Below are positions 6,834 through 11,362 of a stretch of DNA of 11,362 bases, one piece after another (the first letter of the stretch is position 1; each line of letters begins with the position of its first letter). Made by a program: the position numbers and the translations under genes. The stretch lies in the NCBI GenBank assembly GCA_020349865.1, contig CP070700.1, positions 2,499,525 through 2,510,886 of the forward strand, read 5' to 3'. The stretch is from Desulfobacteraceae bacterium. Lineage in GTDB: Bacteria > Desulfobacterota > DSM-4660 > Desulfatiglandales > Desulfatiglandaceae. Below the pieces are notes generated by a model. That model had not been told where the DNA came from. It did not search any database and saw nothing but the letters and a program-made list of their open reading frames with translations.

Positions 6834-7616
6834 ATGGATATTGCAACAGTAATAGGTCTTTTTGGCGGCTCAGTACTGATTGTTTCAGCCATTGTTCTCG
6901 GCGGAAGTGCAATCATGTTTCTCAATATTCCCGGAGTACTGATTGTCTTTGGCGGTACATTCGCTGCGTGTTTTATTAAATTCTCAATGGCAGACGTAAT
7001 CAATTCCATCAAGGTTGCCATGAAGGCGTTTACGTTCAAGATGGAGCCGGCAGAGGCCCTCATCGGAAAAATGATTGCATATTCCAAAATCGCCAAAAAA
7101 GAGGGAATGATCGCACTGGAAAAAGAAAAGCCAAAAGACAAATTTTCCGCCAAAGCCCTTCAGTACTTATCGGATGGATTTGACGAAGAAAACATTGCGG
7201 AAATGCTCAAGAAAGATATCCAGTTGACTACTCAGCGTCATACTACCGGGCAAAAGGTATTTAAGGGCATGGGTGCATCCGCTCCTGCCTTTGGCATGAT
7301 AGGAACCCTCATCGGACTTGTTCAGATGCTTGCGAGTATGGATAACCCCAGTGCCATCGGTCCGGCCATGGCTGTTGCCCTCCTCACCACCCTTTACGGT
7401 GCTCTGCTCGCCAATCTCGTCTTTTTACCCCTGGCCGACAAACTGGCATTCAGGACACAGCAGGAACAGGAAAAGAACAGTATTATACTTGAAGGTGCCA
7501 TTGGAATTTGTCGAGGAGCGACCGGAATGGTTCTCGAAGAGGCACTGAAGATCTATCTTTCCCCGAAGGAGCGGGGGAAGCTTGAGCCAAAGAAGGCCGC
7601 TGGTGATAAAAAATGA
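6834..7616 (+). CDS. motA: Flagellar motor stator protein MotA (PomA-like)
   Basis: This is the inner-membrane stator subunit that, with MotB, converts ion flow into flagellar rotation. It is 260 aa, with four predicted membrane helices at about 4-23, 30-48, 151-171 and 180-200 and a large cytoplasmic loop between helices 2 and 3. GTFAACF (41-47) and the signature GMGASAPAFGMIGTLIGLV (145-163) followed by LLTTLYGALLANLVFLPLADKL (183-204) are typical of the family. Pro151 and Pro199 fall where MotA prolines near the ion channel are expected. The length and loop are closer to the shorter PomA-type proteins than to E. coli MotA (295 aa). The stop overlaps the motB start by 4 nt (ATGA). No ribosome binding site is visible before the ATG; a short upstream frame ends 9 nt before it. 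The coupling ion, proton or sodium, cannot be decided from this. Confidence 0.95.
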   Translation: MDIATVIGLFGGSVLIVSAIVLGGSAIMFLNIPGVLIVFGGTFAACFIKFSMADVINSIKVAMKAFTFKMEPAEALIGKMIAYSKIAKKEGMIALEKEKPKDKFSAKALQYLSDGFDEENIAEMLKKDIQLTTQRHTTGQKVFKGMGASAPAFGMIGTLIGLVQMLASMDNPSAIGPAMAVALLTTLYGALLANLVFLPLADKLAFRTQQEQEKNSIILEGAIGICRGATGMVLEEALKIYLSPKERGKLEPKKAAGDKK

Positions 7617-8329
7617 GCCAGGAACCCTTCCAAAATAACGAAATAGTGGAGGAGGGTGCTCCCGATTGGATAGTCACGTTCGGAGATCTTATGAGCCTCC
7701 TCCTGTGTTTCTTTGTACTGTTGCTGTCCTTTTCAGAGATGGATCGGAAAAAATACAAGATAGTCTCAGGGTCCATAGCGCAGGCCTTTGGGGTCCAGCG
7801 TAAAGTCCCTGTCTTCGACTCCCCCAAAGCAGAAAAGATCATTGCCAAGGATTTTGATCAAGCGGTTATAATAGACCAAATAAAAGAAAAACTTGTCAAA
7901 CCGATCGTAGTGGAAATAGAAAGAAATTTCAAAGAGATGAAGGATCTTATTCAAGTGGATGCGTCAGAAAATCAGGTGGCTATCCGCCTTATGGGGGAAA
8001 CAACCTTTGATCTCGGAAAGGCGGCAATTCGACCACAAATGCTCCCCCTTCTTGAGAAGATTGGATCTCTTGTAAAAGAAACAAGAGGAGAAATACTCAT
8101 CGCCGGCCACACTGACAACCTGCCTATATGGGGCGGCCCTTACAAATCCAATCTGGCATTATCAATGGCCCGTGCCGCTTCGGTGGCGGATTTCTTGCTC
8201 AAGAAAACATCAATTGAACCTGATAGAATCTCAACCATGGGCTTCGGCGAGCATAGACCGCTGGCAACCAACGATACGCCTCAGGGAAGAGAAAAAAACC
8301 GGCGAGTGGAGATTATCCTTACAATATGA
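7613..8329 (+). CDS. motB: Flagellar motor stator protein MotB (OmpA-like peptidoglycan anchor)
   Basis: Partner of MotA, anchoring the stator to peptidoglycan. It is 238 aa with a short cytoplasmic tail, then APDWIVTFGDLMSLL, in which Asp25 is the expected ion-binding residue, and a single membrane helix at about 21-41. A linker of about 75 residues precedes the OmpA/MotB C-terminal domain (about 118-237), which has FDLGKAAIRPQMLPLL, the peptidoglycan-binding AGHTDNLPI (164-172), NLALSMARA (180-188) and the terminal GREKNRRVEIIL. All key residues are intact. Its ATG overlaps the motA stop as ATGA, so the two are translationally coupled. Confidence 0.95.
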   Translation: MSQEPFQNNEIVEEGAPDWIVTFGDLMSLLLCFFVLLLSFSEMDRKKYKIVSGSIAQAFGVQRKVPVFDSPKAEKIIAKDFDQAVIIDQIKEKLVKPIVVEIERNFKEMKDLIQVDASENQVAIRLMGETTFDLGKAAIRPQMLPLLEKIGSLVKETRGEILIAGHTDNLPIWGGPYKSNLALSMARAASVADFLLKKTSIEPDRISTMGFGEHRPLATNDTPQGREKNRRVEIILTI

Positions 8330-8393
8330 ATCCCGCCCCACAATGAAGAATCCCGTGCAAAATGTGAAGCTCCAATGGATGAGGCAATCCCCT

Positions 8394-9215
8394 ATGATAA
8401 GGCAAAATAAAAAACGCGAATGTGAACGGGGATTCAGACGTATCGCTTCATGTCCATTATTTAAGATAATTAGTCTGTTCATCGCTCTTCCATTATTATT
8501 CATTTCCCCACTGTTTTCTTATGCTGATACAATATTTCTGAAAGATGGAACAAGTCTGGAGACCAAAAGGACCTGGGAAAAAGATGATAAGATTATGTTC
8601 TTTAAGGAGGATCTGGTTACAAGCATAAAAAAAAGTGATGTTGAACGAATTGAAAAGGCTGATTTAGGCCAGTCATCTTCGCCTCATATTGAAAAGGCTA
8701 AGGATGCAGATTTTGCGACTCCTGACGGGTTCCGTGGCCTGCGTTGGGGAACTAAACTTTCAGATATAAAAGGCATGGTAAAAATAGAAACAGATACCGG
8801 TCTGGCTGGAGTAGAACTATACTTTCGTCCTGATGATGTGTTACAAATAGGTGAAGCACAACTTGACAAAATCATTTATTCATTCTGGCATGAAAAACTC
8901 TATACCGTAACAATTTGGACACGGAACTACCCCAACTACCAGGCATTACGCAGCGTAGTTTTTGAGCGATTTGGAAAGGGCTCTCGAAGCGATCAGTCCT
9001 TAGAGCGCTATATCTGGCCAGATAGATTAACTGACAGGATGCTTGAATATATAAAAGAAGGTGAGCATGGAATGCTATGGATGAGATCGAGAAACGTAGA
9101 CAGGCGGCTCATACTGTCGAAATACGATGCTTCCATAGCATATATCAGGTGGTTAAAAGCGAGAGCCCTGGAGAAACCACAAACAGCAATTGATGAGACA
9201 AGGCCAGAGAGATAA
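8394..9215 (+). CDS. Predicted exported protein of unknown function
   Basis: The open frame extends back into motB, but the likely start is ATG 8394 with GAGG at 8381-8384; in-frame ATGs at 8343 and 8379 are alternatives. From 8394 the protein has 273 aa: a basic stretch (1-24), a hydrophobic core (25-42) and a probable signal peptidase I site after SYA at residue 44. The mature protein begins with a small beta-rich segment, DTIFLKDGTSLETKRTW (45-61), ending near SDVERIE, a layout often seen in periplasmic proteins of Desulfobacterota. A second domain starts at GFRGLRWGTKLSDI (112-125) and contains many aromatic residues. There is no lipobox at the cleavage site. The gene sits between motB and the phosphofructokinase gene, 21 nt upstream of the latter. 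I do not recognise a function; a motility role is only suggested by position. Confidence 0.75.
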   Translation: MIRQNKKRECERGFRRIASCPLFKIISLFIALPLLFISPLFSYADTIFLKDGTSLETKRTWEKDDKIMFFKEDLVTSIKKSDVERIEKADLGQSSSPHIEKAKDADFATPDGFRGLRWGTKLSDIKGMVKIETDTGLAGVELYFRPDDVLQIGEAQLDKIIYSFWHEKLYTVTIWTRNYPNYQALRSVVFERFGKGSRSDQSLERYIWPDRLTDRMLEYIKEGEHGMLWMRSRNVDRRLILSKYDASIAYIRWLKARALEKPQTAIDETRPER

Positions 9216-9236
9216 GGACTGATCGAGAGGTCCCTT

Positions 9237-10526
9237 ATGGAGTGTAGTGATATAAATTTTATGGTGTCGAAGTTGGGCGAGTGCCGCATCCCCTCGACCA
9301 TGACCGGTGTCCGGTTCGTGAATGACGAGGCCCGTATTCTCTATCATTCAAACCTCTCGACAGTGGAATCTACTCTGGAAGCTGGAAAAGAACTGCCGTG
9401 TTTTGAAATGGCCGGACCGAGGCAGAAGATCTACTTTGATCCCTCAAAGCTCAAGTGTGGCATCTTGACATGCGGCGGTATCTGTCCCGGTCTGAACGAC
9501 GTAATCCGGGCCATTGTCTTAAGCCTTCACCACCACTACGGAGTCCAGACCGTGTTCGGCTTCCGGTACGGCTACGAAGGCCTATCGCCTCAATACCGCC
9601 ATATCCCAATGGAGCTGAATATCGATGAAGTGGCCGACATCCACCAGAGAGGAGGGACGATTCTGGGCTCGTCCAGGGGACCTCAGGACATTTGCGATAT
9701 GGTCGACACCCTGGAGCGCATGAACGTGCGCATCCTCTTTGCCATTGGCGGTGACGGAACACTACACGGCCTCCAGGCCATCTCCCAGGAAATCGAGCGC
9801 CGCGGCCTGAAAATCAGCACCATTGGCGTCCCGAAGACTATAGATAATGACATATCTTACATGCATAAGTCGTTCGGCTTCGAGACAGCGGTGGCCGAGT
9901 CCAGAACGGCTATCTACTGTGCTCACGTGGAGTCAGTAGGGGCGAGAAATGGTATAGGTCTTGTCAAGCTCATGGGGCGCAACTCCGGTTTCATTGCAGC
10001 AAATGCAACCCTTGCCAACAGCGAAGTCAACTTCTGCCTTGTGCCAGAGGTTCCCTTTGCCCTCGAGGCCTTCCTCCAAGCACTAAGGGACCGGCTTGAA
10101 AAAAGAGGCCATGCGGTGGTAGTGGTGGCGGAAGGGGCCGGTCAGGACCAGATGAGTGAAGCTTGCGGGCGAGACGCATCCGGCAACATTAAATTCAACG
10201 ACATAGGGCTCTTTCTGAAGGATCACATCAGGGCCTATTTCAAAGCGCTTGGCAGAGAAGTGACGCTCAAGTATATTGATCCCAGCTACATGATAAGAAG
10301 CATGCCGGCAAATCCTCACGATTCAGTATTCTGTCTGCTTCTTGGCCACAACGCAGTGCATGCGGGGATGGCAGGACGCACAAATACGGTCGTAGGCTAT
10401 TGGAACGGAGAATACACGCATGTTCCGATTCCCCTGGCCGTATCCAGGCGCAAGCAAATCGACCCGGATGGGAGATTATGGAGCAGTGTCCTGGCAGCTA
10501 CGGGGCAGCCGAGAGAAATGAGGTGA
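9237..10526 (+). CDS. ATP-dependent 6-phosphofructokinase, plant-like/long clade
   Basis: This enzyme phosphorylates fructose 6-phosphate to fructose 1,6-bisphosphate, the committed step of glycolysis, in the cytosol. It has 429 aa, longer than E. coli PfkA (320) because of an N-terminal extension of about 70 residues. Motifs in order: GILTCGGICPGLNDVIR (75-91), GSSRGPQD (144-151), GGDGT (171-175), PKTIDND (199-205) with the catalytic Asp203, MGRNSG (246-251) and YIDPSYMIRS (346-355). Glycine in GGDGT indicates ATP as donor, while lysine in PKTIDND is shared with PPi-dependent and plant-type enzymes; the combination and the YIDPSYMIRS block match the plant-like ATP-PFK clade. GAGAGG (9225-9230) is 6 nt before the ATG. 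It follows the exported-protein gene by 21 nt, so it is probably the last gene of the motAB transcript. Confidence 0.92.
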   Translation: MECSDINFMVSKLGECRIPSTMTGVRFVNDEARILYHSNLSTVESTLEAGKELPCFEMAGPRQKIYFDPSKLKCGILTCGGICPGLNDVIRAIVLSLHHHYGVQTVFGFRYGYEGLSPQYRHIPMELNIDEVADIHQRGGTILGSSRGPQDICDMVDTLERMNVRILFAIGGDGTLHGLQAISQEIERRGLKISTIGVPKTIDNDISYMHKSFGFETAVAESRTAIYCAHVESVGARNGIGLVKLMGRNSGFIAANATLANSEVNFCLVPEVPFALEAFLQALRDRLEKRGHAVVVVAEGAGQDQMSEACGRDASGNIKFNDIGLFLKDHIRAYFKALGREVTLKYIDPSYMIRSMPANPHDSVFCLLLGHNAVHAGMAGRTNTVVGYWNGEYTHVPIPLAVSRRKQIDPDGRLWSSVLAATGQPREMR

Positions 10527-10533
10527 GGATCTC

Positions 10534-11362
10534 CTAATTCTTAAAATGTCTTCCCCTATCCCCGCCCCTTGCACTATTGAAACGAGACGGTACATTAACA
10601 GATCCGCGAGAGGCCGTCCCCTTCCTTTCCTCCTGTATTTCTCCCCGTGCAAGTCTGGGGGAACTTGACTGAATCTTATTTCGCGTTATTCGCTTAGATG
10701 GCTCGCTCGTTTTCGTCTTCAGCGATTGGTATATTGTCCGCCCTTTATCTTCCTGACGCATTGAACTTTCTCTCACAGGTTTGGAGGGTATGCTCCTTTT
10801 TCTTTCCTGTAGCTCGCTCCTGAAGATCCTTTGATCATCCCGCTTCATCACCTGCCGTTGTACAGGCTTAGACGGTGACCATTTACGTTCGTCTTGCAGC
10901 CTCGTTGAAAATTTTCCTTTGTCCTCAGTTTTGGGTAGTGCCTGTCTATTAATTCCCCTCTCTTGGAATTTTGCCTGCTTGGCAGTTCGATTAGCTCGAT
11001 CTTCGGAAACAAGTCTTTGTTTCCTTTTAGGTTGTTTTACAATGGCATCTTTTGAGATCCTTCCGCTGCTGATATCTCTAACATCATCCCGCTTCATCAC
11101 CTGCCGTTGTACAGGCTTAGGCGGTGACCATTTACGTTCGTCTTGCAGCCCCCTTGAATCCGTCCTTTGATTCCCTGTTTTGAGTTTTACCTTTCTGTTA
11201 AGTTCTCTGTCTTGGAATTTCACTTGCTTCCCATTTCGATCAGTTGAGTCTTCGGGGATCACCCTTTGTTTCCTTTTAGGTTGTTTTACAATGGCATCTT
11301 TTGAGATCCTTCCGCTGCTGATATCTCTAACATCATCCCGCTTCATCACCTGCCGTTGTACA
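10534..11362 (-). CDS. Lys/Arg-rich tandem-repeat protein, 5' end outside window
   Basis: The frame stays open to the right edge: upstream of the first in-window start candidates (GTG 11349, ATG 11346) the codons read V-Q-R-Q, which continues the repeat, so the true start lies beyond 11362. The visible 275 or so residues hold two 83-aa units, each opening MKRDDVRDISSGRISKDAIV and closing with LQDERKWSPxKPVQRQV, then a degenerate third unit (MKRDDQRIFRSELQERKRS...) and a non-repeat tail ending DRGRHFKN. The protein is strongly basic, has no cysteine and almost no hydrophobic clusters, and is predicted disordered; no domain or signal peptide is visible in this part. Nucleic-acid or polyanion binding would fit the charge but is speculation. 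It converges on the phosphofructokinase gene, with 7 bp between stops and no obvious terminator. Confidence 0.65.
   Translation of the reverse strand, partial: VQRQVMKRDDVRDISSGRISKDAIVKQPKRKQRVIPEDSTDRNGKQVKFQDRELNRKVKLKTGNQRTDSRGLQDERKWSPPKPVQRQVMKRDDVRDISSGRISKDAIVKQPKRKQRLVSEDRANRTAKQAKFQERGINRQALPKTEDKGKFSTRLQDERKWSPSKPVQRQVMKRDDQRIFRSELQERKRSIPSKPVRESSMRQEDKGRTIYQSLKTKTSEPSKRITRNKIQSSSPRLARGEIQEERKGTASRGSVNVPSRFNSARGGDRGRHFKN
10836..11362 (-). repeat. 249-bp tandem DNA repeat inside the basic repeat protein
   Basis: Units begin at 10836, 11085 and 11334 (the last cut by the window edge), exactly 249 bp (83 codons) apart, with no indels. Positions 11015-11113 equal 11264-11362 without mismatch, and 10836-10901 equals 11085-11150 with one mismatch (10872). 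The central 113 bp (10902-11014 against 11151-11263) differ at 40 positions by hand count. Confidence 0.9.

Noticed and set aside
8172..8393. Longer N-terminus for the exported protein starting inside motB
   Set aside because: This part is the overlapping frame of the conserved MotB OmpA domain. The signal peptide is properly placed when translation starts at 8394 (or 8343).
10919..11170. Plus-strand open frame of 83 codons in the repeat region
   Set aside because: It is antisense to the basic repeat protein and open only because of the repeat's base composition; there is no ribosome binding site.

Overview
The window looks like chromosomal DNA of a motile, Gram-negative-type bacterium, most likely a Desulfobacterota (former deltaproteobacterial) lineage. 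This placement is an inference from three things: the mix of genes, including a DUF5658 protein with a DRR-rich N-terminus, stator genes motA/motB, and a plant-like ATP-phosphofructokinase; the moderate GC content; and AT-richer intergenic DNA loaded with foldback repeats of the '...ATTGCGAG...CTCGCAAT...' kind. No tRNA, rRNA, CRISPR array, transposase or phage gene was found. I see no candidate for a new multi-gene defence or mobile system. The gene content is mostly metabolic and motility housekeeping, and the unusual material lies in the repeats and in the partial gene at the right edge.

Layout. Bases 1-662 are non-coding and hold two oppositely oriented hairpin repeats of one family (55-137 and 404-493). 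Bases 663-2884 carry two co-directional genes 35 nt apart: a zeta-crystallin-like quinone oxidoreductase and a PLP-dependent diaminopropionate ammonia-lyase. Bases 3149-3622 encode a small three-helix DUF5658 membrane protein, followed 7 nt later by a 143-bp palindromic element. On the minus strand, 3885-5843/5849 encodes a GH13 subfamily 18 sugar phosphorylase, closest in its motifs to glucosylglycerate phosphorylases. Its predicted promoter abuts a 129-bp foldback repeat. Bases 5850-6833 are a roughly 1-kb repeat-rich non-coding stretch with a possible flbD remnant just before motA.

Bases 6834-10526 form a tight plus-strand cluster: motA and motB overlap by 4 nt, then come an exported protein of unknown function and an ATP-dependent 6-phosphofructokinase. 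MotA and MotB together form the ion-driven stator of the flagellar motor. Why a glycolytic kinase and an exported protein follow them is not evident from the sequence. The last 830 bases, on the minus strand, are the 3' part of a Lys/Arg-rich tandem-repeat protein that runs off the window. Its 249-bp (83-codon) units are nearly identical at the ends but strongly diverged in the centre. That gene converges on the phosphofructokinase gene with only 7 bp between stop codons.
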